10,843 bases of DNA from MADRE2 sp964397015 (GTDB lineage Bacteria > Desulfobacterota > Desulfobacteria > Desulfobacterales > Desulfobacteraceae), in the NCBI GenBank assembly GCA_964397015.1, contig CAYNHL010000125.1, forward strand, positions 1 to 10,843, written 5' to 3'. This document shows positions 1 through 7,184 of the stretch, piece after piece. Position 1 is the first letter of the stretch; each line of letters begins with the position of its first letter. A program made the translations under genes and the position numbers. The notes under the pieces were generated by a model. The model was not told where the DNA came from. It saw only the letters and a program-made list of their open reading frames with translations, and did not search any database.

Positions 1-472
1 TGTCGATAATTTCCATTACCCGCAAAGGGTCCATGTCGCTTGAAACCCCCATGATCAGTATCGGGAAGGACGCCAGATCGAATTTTCTCAGCCTGGGCCG
101 TTCCGCATCGTCCGGAAGCCTCGGGATAACCCTGTCCAGGCGCTCCCTGATATCGTTGGCAGCTTCATCCAGGTTGGTGCCCCATGAAAATGATACCCGG
201 ACACTGCTCTGCCCTTCGGCAGACACCGAGGTCACTTCCTCCACGCCCGGAACCGCGCTCATGGCCTCCTCGACAGGACGGCTGATCAATTCTTCCACTT
301 CCTCGGGGCCGGCGTTTTCATATCCGGTGGAAATACTGAGCGTCGGATAGGTGATGTCGGGCATCAGGTCAATGGATAGCCGCATCAGGGAAATCGTGCC
401 GAGAATGATGACTATCAGATACGCCATGACCGTCAGGACCGGGCGCTTGACTGAAAACGAGGAAATACTCAC
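1..472 (-). CDS. RND efflux permease, AcrB/MexB-like (HAE1-type), N-terminal part, cut by the window edge
   Basis: This is the inner-membrane pump of a tripartite RND exporter, which uses the proton gradient to drive substrates from the periplasm or membrane outward. About 157 residues are visible. They open with the family pattern: a short cytoplasmic start (SISSFSVKRPVLTVM), a first membrane helix at about residues 12-32, then MRLSIDLMPDITYPTLSI, followed by the start of the porter domain (PEEVEELISRPVEEAMSAVPG). The frame stays open to base 1; full-length members are about 1,000 residues or more. The start is GTG, and GTGA at 469-472 joins it to the adaptor's TGA stop, a 4-bp overlap typical of translational coupling. 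The family call is firm from conserved N-terminal wording. The substrate (drug, metal, lipid or other) cannot be told from this piece. Confidence 0.93.
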   Translation of the reverse strand, partial: MSISSFSVKRPVLTVMAYLIVIILGTISLMRLSIDLMPDITYPTLSISTGYENAGPEEVEELISRPVEEAMSAVPGVEEVTSVSAEGQSSVRVSFSWGTNLDEAANDIRERLDRVIPRLPDDAERPRLRKFDLASFPILIMGVSSDMDPLRVMEIID

Positions 473-1653
473 GATTTTTCTTTTCCTTCCTCTAAATCCT
501 GCTCCGGAAGGACAATCGCCTGCCCGTCTTCAAGGAGGTGATGTCCGAGCGTAACCACCTGGCCCTTGATGTCCGGTTCGATGATTTCGGCTTCAAGGCC
601 TTCCACAAAGCCCACCTTCACCGGGACGAACCTTGCCTTCTGACCGGAGGAACCGACGATGAAAACCCCCTGGACATCGTTTCTTTTGACCAGGGCCGCC
701 ACGGGCACCACCGTCACGTTGTCGTGGACGTCGAATTCTATTTCGACCGTGACAAACATGCCTGGTTTCAGCAGCCTGTCTTCATTGGTCATTTCAATTT
801 CCACACGCGCTTCTCTTGATTTTTCCTTTAAAACAGGGGCAATGCGGACCACTTTCCCCTTAAAGGAGTTTCGGGGGAAAGCGTCCGCGGTAATGAACGC
901 TGTCTGGCCTTTATTGATTTTTGGATAGTCCCGGCCTGCAACATGGGTCACGACAATCAGTTTTTCAATGTTGAGAATCGATACGATAGGTGTGTTCGGC
1001 GCCAGCATGGCCCCTTCATCCACAAACCTTTCTCCGACCACGTAATCGGTGGCAAGGTTTTCAGGAACCTTGATCGTGGCGTGGGAAGCCCTTATTTCAG
1101 CGGCTTTGAGGGCGGCTTCCCTCTGGGCTATCTGGGCGCTGGCCACCTTGAGTTTTGCCTGCTGGATCTTGAACTCGGATTCTGCAGCATCGAGCTGGGA
1201 CTCGGAGGCTATCTTCTTTTTCCGAAGAGCCCTGGTCCTCTCGAACTCTCTTTGCGCATTTTCCAGTATGTTCCTTCTTTCCTCGAAGTTGGCCCTTGCC
1301 ACGGCCAGTTCGGCTTCGGACTGGATAACCTGCTGGCTGTATTCATCCTTGTCCAGCATGGCGACCAACTGCCCGGTTTTAACAATATCCCCGATATTCA
1401 CCTGCAGACTTTCAAGACGTCCGGCTATCTTGGGAGCAACCACAAATTCGGAAAGCGGGTGCAGTGATCCGGTAAAATGTCCCATCTCCCTGATGCTGTC
1501 TTTTCTGACAGGGGATGCCTCCACGGCAACGGGCATCTGCCGGCGCTTTGGCCCTGCCGTCTTTGTGTCTTCAAAACCTTTTTGATAAATCTGCCAGAAT
1601 AAAATGCCCAGCCCGGACAGAACGATAATCGTCATCACCGACTTTTTTTTCAT
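469..1653 (-). CDS. RND efflux periplasmic adaptor (membrane fusion protein, AcrA/HlyD-like)
   Basis: This is the periplasmic adaptor that links the RND permease to an outer-membrane channel. It has 394 residues, the usual size. Visible domains in order are: an N-terminal membrane anchor at about 5-22 with no lipobox cysteine, so it is probably held by the uncleaved helix or by a non-lipid signal; the first lipoyl half at about 70-101 (VVAPKIAGRL, GDIVKTGQLVAMLD); a long Ala/Glu/Arg-rich coiled-coil hairpin at about 103-190; the second lipoyl half at about 191-228 (GERFVDEGAMLAPNTPIVSI); a beta-barrel at about 230-308 (LLKPGMFVTVEI); and a membrane-proximal domain at about 312-385 ending in the usual hallmark (LLEDGQAIVL). 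An AGGG about 8 bases ahead of the ATG is a modest ribosome site. It is the first gene of a minus-strand operon with the permease downstream. No TolC-like gene is in the window, so the channel must be encoded elsewhere. Substrate is unknown. Confidence 0.93.
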   Translation of the reverse strand: MKKKSVMTIIVLSGLGILFWQIYQKGFEDTKTAGPKRRQMPVAVEASPVRKDSIREMGHFTGSLHPLSEFVVAPKIAGRLESLQVNIGDIVKTGQLVAMLDKDEYSQQVIQSEAELAVARANFEERRNILENAQREFERTRALRKKKIASESQLDAAESEFKIQQAKLKVASAQIAQREAALKAAEIRASHATIKVPENLATDYVVGERFVDEGAMLAPNTPIVSILNIEKLIVVTHVAGRDYPKINKGQTAFITADAFPRNSFKGKVVRIAPVLKEKSREARVEIEMTNEDRLLKPGMFVTVEIEFDVHDNVTVVPVAALVKRNDVQGVFIVGSSGQKARFVPVKVGFVEGLEAEIIEPDIKGQVVTLGHHLLEDGQAIVLPEQDLEEGKEKS

Positions 1654-1773
1654 TCACACACCCTGAAAAAGTTACCATAATTTAAATGCCAAAGATCAGT
1701 AAAACACAAATTGCCGCCAAATTCCATCAAAATCATTCACATATTCCTTCTCGAACCATATTTTTTTATTGCA

Positions 1774-1802
1774 TTGACTATCGATATAAGGCAAAGTAAA
1801 AA
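1774..1802 (+). promoter_or_regulatory. Possible sigma70-type promoter for the secreted-protein genes
   Basis: TTGACT at 1774-1779 matches the -35 consensus at five of six bases. It is followed after 17 bases by TAAAAA at 1797-1802, which matches the -10 box at four of six. Transcription would begin near 1809, giving a leader of about 105 bases before the ATG at 1915. The region is AT-rich, so chance matches are likely, and the call is tentative. Confidence 0.4.
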
Positions 1803-1816
1803 ATATGCTCAACATA

Positions 1817-1851
1817 CTGAAAAAAAAGACAAAGGTCTTTTTGCTTTTCAG
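1817..1851 (+). other. Inverted repeat in the leader of the RCC1-repeat gene
   Basis: CTG, eight A and GAC at 1817-1830 pair with GTC, T-rich sequence and CAG at 1835-1851. This makes a hairpin of about 14 pairs with an AAAG loop and a three-base TGC bulge on the 3' side. It would lie just after the proposed transcript start. Its stem is mostly A-T, so it does not look like a standard terminator; a role in leader stability or regulation is possible. A second, shorter pairing (CCGGA at 1882-1886 with TCCGG at 1898-1902) lies directly before the ribosome site. Confidence 0.45.
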
Positions 1852-1914
1852 TGCCATCCCTTTGGAGCATAGCTGTCAGGACCGGAGAATGTTCTTGTCC
1901 GGGAAAGGAGAATC

Positions 1915-4575
1915 ATGGGCCGTTACCTGAAAAATATTTTTAAATCCAGAATTTTATTTTTTCTGCTGGTTGCTTTCAGCCTGACTTTATTGAAACCGTT
2001 GTCAGGCATGACGGCGGATATGCAGGTTTCAGCCGGAAATGGCCACACTGTGGGCCTTAAGACAGACGGTACCGTGGTGGCAGTGGGGCGCGACTACGAT
2101 AACGAGACCAGTGTTTCTGACTGGACCGGTATCACCAATGTGGCTGCCGGAGGATTGCACACGGTGGGGGTCAAAACCGACGGTACGGTGGTGGCTGTCG
2201 GGGCCAACGATTACGGGCAGATCGAAGTCTCGGAATGGACCGGCATAGACAAGGTGTCTGCAGGAGTGTACCACACGGTCGGCCTGAAGACGGACGATAC
2301 CGTTGTGGCCATAGGGCCCGACTGGCATGAGCAGACCAGTGTCTCGGACTGGACGGATATTGTCTGCATCTCGGCCGGAAGCTGGCACACGACAGGAGTT
2401 AAATCAGACGGTACCGTTCTGGCAGTGGGAAATTATGAATATGGCCAGACAAGTGTCTCGGAATGGACCGGTATCGTCCAGGTGGCGGCCGGAGGATGGC
2501 ATACCATAGGGCTGAAAGCCGACGGCACTGTCGTGGCCGTTGGAAATAACAACCACGGACAGCTCGATGTATCAGGATGGACAGATATAGTACAAGTGGC
2601 TGCAGGCGAGTATCACACCATAGGGCTTAAGTCCGACGGGACAGTGATGGGTGCGGGATTCAACGAGTGCGGAGAGATCAATGTATCCCACTGGTACGGC
2701 ATGACGCAGGTTGCGGCAGGAGAGTACCACACTGTCGGACTGAGAGCCAACGGTGTCGTAAAAGCGGTAGGATACGACGGCTACCTCCAGACCGATGTAT
2801 CCTCCTGGCGGCTGGGAGCACAGCAGGTATCCGGGCCGCCGGTCAAGCCGCAGCTGATTTATCCGGACGACGGGGAGTCAGGAGTCTCCTTGACAACCAG
2901 CCTTGCCATCAGTGATTTTTCAGATCCCGACACTGGAGACACACACCTTGAAACCGAGTGGCAGATAAGCACCTTCGATGATTTTTCGACCCTTGTCCTG
3001 TCAAAGGTCAGTGTTGTAAATCTTACCTCTTTTTCCGTTCCCTGGCTTACCCTTAAAAAAGATACAACCTACTACTGGAGGGCCAGGGTTTTCGACAATC
3101 ACTCCAACCCTTCCGAATGGATGGATACAGCCTCGTTCAGCACCGGTGAAAACCTGGATGACCTGGATGAAAACGGTATACCCGACTCCCTCGAAAATGA
3201 AACCGCGGACCTGGACCAGGACGGAACACCCGATATGGATCAGCAGGACATAAGGAGCCTGAACACGGCAGTGGGGAACGGGCAGATGGGTGTTTCCATA
3301 AGGGATTCCGCCACGGCCTATTCCATCGAAGAAATCAATTCCATAGACCCGCAGACCGTATCCAGAGCTGCAAGACCCCATTCAATGCCTCTCGGGCTTT
3401 TTTCCTTCAGGCTGGCCACCAACAACCCGGGTGAAACAGCTGAAACTGTTATACATTTCAGTGAACCTGCCCCGGAAAATTCTTCATGGCTGTTTTACAA
3501 CCCGGTAAGCGGCTGGATGGATTACTCCGAGCATGCCACCTTCAGCCAGGACCGGCAGTCCGTCACCGTCGAGCTCAGGGACGGTGACATAGGGGACATG
3601 GACGGAATTGCCAACGGCGTTATTGTCGATCCCAGCGGTTTTGGAATAGCTTCCTGGATCAAGGGAAAAGTAACGGACAGTGATACAGGCGAACCGGTCA
3701 CCACAGCCACCATCAGGGTGGAAGGCATGGATGTCGCTGCAGACTCGGTCATGGCCGGAAACTTTCTGACCATGATACTGCCGGGTATCTACAACCTGAC
3801 CGCATCCGCCCCCGGATACGACAGCGCTGCAGTCAACGGCATCGAGGTTTCGGAATCAAACATCGTGACACAGGATATCCAGCTCGAAGCATCTGATGAC
3901 GAAACTTCCCTGGATGATGAAACCTGCGGAATAAAAGTGACCGGTATCAGCATGTCCCATACACCGGCAAAAGACATTCCGGTAACAATTACGGCCAGCG
4001 TTCAAAACAACTGTGACAGCCAGCTTTATTACCGGTTTTCCATCCACCCGGATTACGGTACGCCTGGATACGACAACACCAACTGGATGAGCATGACCCA
4101 AACCGAATGGGTTTCGACGGCTTCCATCGATTACACATTCACTGAATCCGGAAAATACATCATTGTGGTCTGGGCCGTGACCGACCCGACAAGCCTTGAC
4201 AGCCTGACGGATTACATCATGGGATATTCGGTTTCCATTGACGACGATCCCTGCACCGTTACCCTTAACGGCAGCAGCATTACCGGCACACAAAGGACCT
4301 ACAGGCCCCTGACCATGACGGTCGACGCGGCAAGCAGCTGTGACAGCCAGCTTTATTACCGGTTTTCCATCCACCCGGATTACGGCACGGTCTTCTACGA
4401 CAACTCCAACTGGTCCAGCCTGACTGAAACCGAATGGATTTCAAACTCTTCCATCGAACACACCTTTACGCAGGCAGGAAAATACATCGTGGTGACCTGG
4501 ATCAGCGACAGCCCTGGCGGCTGTGATCCGTCAGGCGTTCCCATAATCGGCTGGTGCATGGATATCGATGAATGA
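1915..4575 (+). CDS. Secreted RCC1-repeat multidomain protein with choice-of-anchor U-like domain
   Basis: This is an exported protein of 886 residues with no recognisable enzyme core; its modules suggest binding or adhesion at or beyond the cell surface. The start is fixed by AAAGGAG four bases before the ATG and a signal peptide at about 1-34. Domains in order are: seven 38-residue RCC1-type repeats (38-303; each carries AAG..HT.GLK.DGTV.AVG and a later VS.W); an FN3-like domain (about 310-410, with YYWRARVFDN); Asp-rich calcium-type loops (about 415-445, DLDENGIPD and DLDQDGTPD); a region like the choice-of-anchor U domain (about 450-577, with VSGWMDYSEHATFS and GIANGVIVDPSG); a carboxypeptidase-regulatory-like domain (about 582-657); and two C-terminal repeats (about 671-776 and 780-886) with YYRFSIHPDYG and GKYI.V. 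Cysteines 671/700 and 780/809 sit at the same spacing and may form disulfides. There is no C-terminal sorting helix. The next gene shares the C-terminal repeat type. Function is unknown. Confidence 0.85.
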   Translation: MGRYLKNIFKSRILFFLLVAFSLTLLKPLSGMTADMQVSAGNGHTVGLKTDGTVVAVGRDYDNETSVSDWTGITNVAAGGLHTVGVKTDGTVVAVGANDYGQIEVSEWTGIDKVSAGVYHTVGLKTDDTVVAIGPDWHEQTSVSDWTDIVCISAGSWHTTGVKSDGTVLAVGNYEYGQTSVSEWTGIVQVAAGGWHTIGLKADGTVVAVGNNNHGQLDVSGWTDIVQVAAGEYHTIGLKSDGTVMGAGFNECGEINVSHWYGMTQVAAGEYHTVGLRANGVVKAVGYDGYLQTDVSSWRLGAQQVSGPPVKPQLIYPDDGESGVSLTTSLAISDFSDPDTGDTHLETEWQISTFDDFSTLVLSKVSVVNLTSFSVPWLTLKKDTTYYWRARVFDNHSNPSEWMDTASFSTGENLDDLDENGIPDSLENETADLDQDGTPDMDQQDIRSLNTAVGNGQMGVSIRDSATAYSIEEINSIDPQTVSRAARPHSMPLGLFSFRLATNNPGETAETVIHFSEPAPENSSWLFYNPVSGWMDYSEHATFSQDRQSVTVELRDGDIGDMDGIANGVIVDPSGFGIASWIKGKVTDSDTGEPVTTATIRVEGMDVAADSVMAGNFLTMILPGIYNLTASAPGYDSAAVNGIEVSESNIVTQDIQLEASDDETSLDDETCGIKVTGISMSHTPAKDIPVTITASVQNNCDSQLYYRFSIHPDYGTPGYDNTNWMSMTQTEWVSTASIDYTFTESGKYIIVVWAVTDPTSLDSLTDYIMGYSVSIDDDPCTVTLNGSSITGTQRTYRPLTMTVDAASSCDSQLYYRFSIHPDYGTVFYDNSNWSSLTETEWISNSSIEHTFTQAGKYIVVTWISDSPGGCDPSGVPIIGWCMDIDE
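2026..2823 (+). repeat. Seven tandem 114-bp units encoding 38-residue RCC1-type blades
   Basis: Seven in-frame units of exactly 38 codons run without gaps. Each begins with the V/I-[SA]-A-G motif and ends after the conserved Trp. The fifth is a typical unit (VAAGGWHTIGLKADGTVVAV, then GNNNHGQLDVSGW). Codon-level similarity is patchy: the stretches coding for DGTVVAVG are the best preserved. The last unit has drifted most (RANGVVKAVG). Seven units is the blade number of a closed RCC1 propeller. Confidence 0.88.
4011..4058 (+). repeat. 48-bp exact direct repeat, copy 1 (C-terminal repeat of the RCC1 protein)
   Basis: This stretch codes for the region around CDSQLYYRFSIHPDYG. It is identical base for base to 4338-4385, 327 bases (109 codons) downstream, while flanking parts of the two domain copies differ clearly. 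This points to recent duplication or gene conversion inside the gene. Confidence 0.85.
4338..4385 (+). repeat. 48-bp exact direct repeat, copy 2
   Basis: This is the second copy of the segment at 4011-4058. It lies in the last domain of the same protein, in the same frame and at the same position within the domain. Confidence 0.85.
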
Positions 4576-4614
4576 TACCCAAAAAAAATACCATATCCGG
4601 CAAACCTTTTTAAC

Positions 4615-4620
4615 AGGAGG
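4615..4620 (+). promoter_or_regulatory. Strong ribosome binding site
   Basis: A full AGGAGG six bases ahead of the ATG at 4627 fixes the start of the second secreted-protein gene and suggests it is translated well. No terminator hairpin is visible in the 51 bases after the preceding stop, so co-transcription is likely. Confidence 0.8.
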
Positions 4621-4626
4621 CATATC

Positions 4627-5997
4627 ATGAAAATAGAACCTTTTTTCTGCAATCTGAAGACCATAAAGCAATGGCTGCTTCCAGGCGCAATGATCCTGGT
4701 CAGCCTCTGTTTTACAAACAGCCTGCTTGGCGCGACCTACGATCTGAGCGGCACCTGGAATTACACCCGTACTGCAAACTGGGCCCAGGGCGATATTAAC
4801 TGCAATCCCGGGCCTGACGCATCCGGGACATGTACGATATCTCAATCAGGGAATTCTTTTTCCTTTGCTTTTACATCCGGAAGCGTCTGCGATCCTCCGG
4901 GAAGCTGCACGTTCGAAGGAACGGTCAGCGGGGCGGATTATACATGTTCCACAACGGATATTGTCGATGATGAGGGCGGATCAGTTACAAGCACCATCTC
5001 TTTCACAGCATCATCAGCCACATCTGCCGCCGGTTCCGGCATTTCAGCATATACCCACCCCAGCGGGGAATGGGAATGCACCTGGGGTAATACCATAACA
5101 TTGACAAGATCCGGGGACGATATAGTTCCCGACGGGTATACCTTGACGGTAAACACGCTGGGAGGCGGTACGGTGACCCTCGATCCGCCCGGCGGCATCT
5201 ATGATCCGGGCACCGTTGTTGAATTGACCGCCAATGCCGATCCAGGCTGGCAGTTTCACAGCTGGACAGGGGATGTCACCAGCACCGGCACATCGATTGC
5301 CACAGTGGTGATGGACTCGGACAAGACGGTTACCTGCACCTTTTCAGCATTAGACGCGAGCATGGTCAACATCTTTGGTATGTCAAGCACGGCCTCCGGA
5401 AACACCGGGGTCAACGAAACCATTTCGTACACCATTGAGTCAGCAAACCCGCAGGGAAACCCGGTTTATTACAGGTGGTATTATCAGCCCTATCAGGGCC
5501 TTTCCTCCACCAACCCTGCCCCCTGGGTGAGGGTCCAGGATTACAGCCTTACCAACACCTGTAATTATTCTTTTTCCGAAGAAGGTTCCTATATCATTGT
5601 GGTACGGGCAGCCACGGATCCTGCCAATGAACCGGACTACCTGCCGATCACGGGACATGTGGTAACCATCGGCACAGGCAACCATGTCAATTTAGGCCCG
5701 GTATCCTCCAACGCCTCCGGGACTGCCAGTGCCTCGGAAACGGTCACGTTTACAGTGGAAGGGTCCAATGTCAACGGCGATACGATCTATTACAAATGGC
5801 TCTATTGTGCAGGTCACGGGACAAATGCTTATGACGACAACTCCTGGGTAGAGGTCCAGGACTATTCCACGACCGCCAGCTGCGATTACGTGTTCCCCAA
5901 TGCCGGCAGCTATGTCATTGTTGTCAGGGCTGTAACGGATCCGGAAAACGAGCCTGACAACCTTGCCATAAGCGGCTGTGTGGTGAACGTGGAATAA
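4627..5997 (+). CDS. Secreted protein with bacterial-repeat domain and two YYR-type C-terminal repeats
   Basis: This is an exported protein of 456 residues with no enzyme motif that I recognise. The signal peptide covers about 1-36 (hydrophobic core WLLPGAMILVSLCF, likely cut near LLGA). Residues 37-165 form a Ser/Thr/Gly-rich, Cys-containing domain starting YDLSGTWNYTRTANW; the opening resembles the DLSGTW start of small lipocalin-like secreted domains, but I cannot name it. Residues about 169-241 match the style of the 'bacterial repeat' (Flg_new_2-like) domain: YTLTVNTLGGGTVTLDPPGG, GTVVELTANADPGWQFHSW, then DKTVTCTFS. Residues about 247-348 and 355-456 are two copies of a repeat (YYRW or YYKW, then W.[RE]VQDYS, G.Y.IVVRA.TDP, ITGHVV) related to the C-terminal repeats of the preceding gene. 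The shared module and tight spacing suggest the two proteins are a functional pair. Confidence 0.85.
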   Translation: MKIEPFFCNLKTIKQWLLPGAMILVSLCFTNSLLGATYDLSGTWNYTRTANWAQGDINCNPGPDASGTCTISQSGNSFSFAFTSGSVCDPPGSCTFEGTVSGADYTCSTTDIVDDEGGSVTSTISFTASSATSAAGSGISAYTHPSGEWECTWGNTITLTRSGDDIVPDGYTLTVNTLGGGTVTLDPPGGIYDPGTVVELTANADPGWQFHSWTGDVTSTGTSIATVVMDSDKTVTCTFSALDASMVNIFGMSSTASGNTGVNETISYTIESANPQGNPVYYRWYYQPYQGLSSTNPAPWVRVQDYSLTNTCNYSFSEEGSYIIVVRAATDPANEPDYLPITGHVVTIGTGNHVNLGPVSSNASGTASASETVTFTVEGSNVNGDTIYYKWLYCAGHGTNAYDDNSWVEVQDYSTTASCDYVFPNAGSYVIVVRAVTDPENEPDNLAISGCVVNVE

Positions 5998-6023
5998 AGG
6001 CGGCCGGACTGCGCATAGCCTGC

Positions 6024-7088
6024 TCACAAGGGCTTTACCATCTGTTTGATCCGCCCGGACATCACGGCATCATAAAAAGCCTCTCCAAGCGCCCTGCTCT
6101 GCCTGACAGCCTGGTTCCAGCAGTCTATGCGCTCCTGGTCCCTGCCCTTGAAACGGTAAAAATCCTTTCGATCCGGGATTCTTGCTCCGGGCAGGCCTGC
6201 CACGAACTCCCTTGAAGGTGAAACCAGGACGACATGTTGTACATGGTCTGGATCAGGAGAGCGCCTGAGCTTTTTATCAAACCACCCCGGGGTAATGGTT
6301 TCGTAAAAATGCGGATACAGAACCAGGCCGTCATCATCTGGTTCGAGAAAAGGAATATCAAGGTGATAATCGATAATCCCGCCGTCCCTGAAAACGCCCG
6401 GGGCATTGTCGATATCCGATATCCCTTCCATGGCATAGGGAATGGCGCCGGAAGAAAAAAGAGCACGCTTGAAACTGGACAAAGAAAGTTCATGGATTTC
6501 CATTGGAAACTGGTTCATTTGAACAAAAGGCGGCCTGGTGCCGGGCGGTATGAAAAGCGCACGCTTGAAAAAAAACCTTAAAAAATTCCTGTTGACCAGG
6601 TTGGCTGAGGCAGCCATTGCCAGCCCTGTTCCCTGGATAAAAAGATGTTCGCTTTTCAACAAACCCCTGCACCTGTTTGAAAGAATACAGATGCGCATGA
6701 AGGGATGATCAAGCATCCGACCTGTCCAGCTGTCATCGATAAAGGCATCGAGTATCTTTATACTCTCACGGGTAATGTCGCTGCGGCTCGGATTAAGGCT
6801 GTAAGACTGGTGGATATACCCCTGTTCGAGTCTTTCTATTGCCTTTAAAGGGTCCTTCTGGCAGAACGCGGCCATCCTGAAAGCACCGATGGATGTACCG
6901 ATCAGGTACAAAGGCGCTGTCCTGTTCTCGAACATCGACATCAGGACCCGGTCTATGCCGGTGAGCACCAGGAACTTGGCTGACCCTGACGCTCCGGCAA
7001 GCACCTTTATCCTGTCCAGGTTCAGGCCCTCGTCCCGTATAATCCGTATCGCTTTTTTCCCGGCGCGTATGGTAATGGGCTCATTCAT
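6024..7088 (-). CDS. Patatin-like hydrolase/phospholipase family protein
   Basis: This is probably a serine acyl hydrolase acting on lipids or esters, of 354 residues. The patatin Ser-Asp dyad is visible: Ser66 in GTSIG (64-68) and Asp235 in DGG (235-237). Family-style surroundings are present: IRAGKKAIRIIRDEGL at the start, DGGIIDYHLDIPF, GLVLYPHF, TPGWFDKKLRR and LPGARIPDRKDF. They fit a bacterial patatin-related subgroup that starts with ITIRAG and lacks the usual Gly-rich oxyanion motif; here the matching place reads AGASGSAKFL (31-40). No signal peptide or clear membrane helix is seen, so it is probably cytoplasmic. I chose the ATG at 7088 over one nine codons upstream (7115), because the family wording begins just after it. 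Neither start has a good ribosome site. The gene converges with the secreted-protein gene (26 bases between) and diverges from the STN-PDZ gene. Its substrate is unknown. Confidence 0.8.
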   Translation of the reverse strand: MNEPITIRAGKKAIRIIRDEGLNLDRIKVLAGASGSAKFLVLTGIDRVLMSMFENRTAPLYLIGTSIGAFRMAAFCQKDPLKAIERLEQGYIHQSYSLNPSRSDITRESIKILDAFIDDSWTGRMLDHPFMRICILSNRCRGLLKSEHLFIQGTGLAMAASANLVNRNFLRFFFKRALFIPPGTRPPFVQMNQFPMEIHELSLSSFKRALFSSGAIPYAMEGISDIDNAPGVFRDGGIIDYHLDIPFLEPDDDGLVLYPHFYETITPGWFDKKLRRSPDPDHVQHVVLVSPSREFVAGLPGARIPDRKDFYRFKGRDQERIDCWNQAVRQSRALGEAFYDAVMSGRIKQMVKPL

Positions 7089-7184
7089 TTTATGAACAGT
7101 GATAGAACAGTACATTGCTTTTTGTCAAACAAAATATTATCTTTGTCAAAACAGACCCGGCACTCCACTTTACAGGGTACAGTT
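7089..7184. promoter_or_regulatory. Divergent control region of the patatin and STN-PDZ genes, with paired TTTGTCAAA boxes
   Basis: The 96-base gap holds two exact copies of TTTGTCAAA, at 7121-7129 and 7142-7150, 21 bases apart (two helical turns). On the minus strand each contains a perfect TTGACA. The nearer one, followed after 18 bases by TATCAC at 7099-7104, could be a promoter for the patatin gene with a very short leader. A TATTAT at 7135-7140 could be a -10 box for the plus-strand gene, but it lacks a good -35. The paired boxes could be promoter elements or an operator. Confidence 0.35.

Larger units (their letters stand above)
1654..1914. other. Divergent intergenic region between the efflux operon and the RCC1-repeat gene
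   Basis: This is a 261-base AT-rich spacer separating two divergently transcribed units. It holds a plausible plus-strand promoter at 1774-1802 and a leader with inverted repeats at 1817-1851 and 1882-1902. A short palindrome, TTGCCGCCAA at 1711-1720, lies between the promoter and the adaptor gene and might be a regulator site, but it is too short to claim. I see no convincing minus-strand promoter for the efflux operon and no ORF of useful size. No transcription regulator gene for the pump adjoins it. Confidence 0.6.

Noticed and set aside
1049..1585. Long plus-strand open frames opposite the adaptor gene
   Set aside because: Their low-complexity Ser/Leu/Ala-rich wording is the antisense shadow of the coiled-coil codons; the adaptor on the other strand has full family features.
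1711..1720. Palindrome TTGCCGCCAA as an operator for the efflux operon
   Set aside because: It has only three-base arms around the centre and the flanks do not extend the symmetry; no regulator gene is adjacent.
1809..1914. Cyclic di-GMP (GEMM) or fluoride riboswitch
   Set aside because: The conserved cores of these classes (such as the GCAAA and AAACC parts of GEMM) are missing.
2026..2823. Regular tandem repeats considered as a CRISPR array
   Set aside because: Units are 114 bp, in frame and encode protein blades; there are no short identical repeats with unique spacers.
3856..4374. Long minus-strand open frame of 172 codons under the RCC1-protein gene
   Set aside because: It is antisense to a clearly coding domain, has no ribosome site, and shows repeated wording only because it mirrors the repeated C-terminal domains.
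7089..7115. Upstream ATG at 7115 for the patatin gene
   Set aside because: The extra nine residues are not family-like, and the recognised ITIRAG start follows the ATG at 7088.
7092..7184. Upstream ATG at 7092 for the STN-PDZ gene
   Set aside because: It would add 31 polar residues before the signal peptide and overlap the patatin control region; ATG 7185 has a better ribosome site and places the signal peptide at the N terminus.
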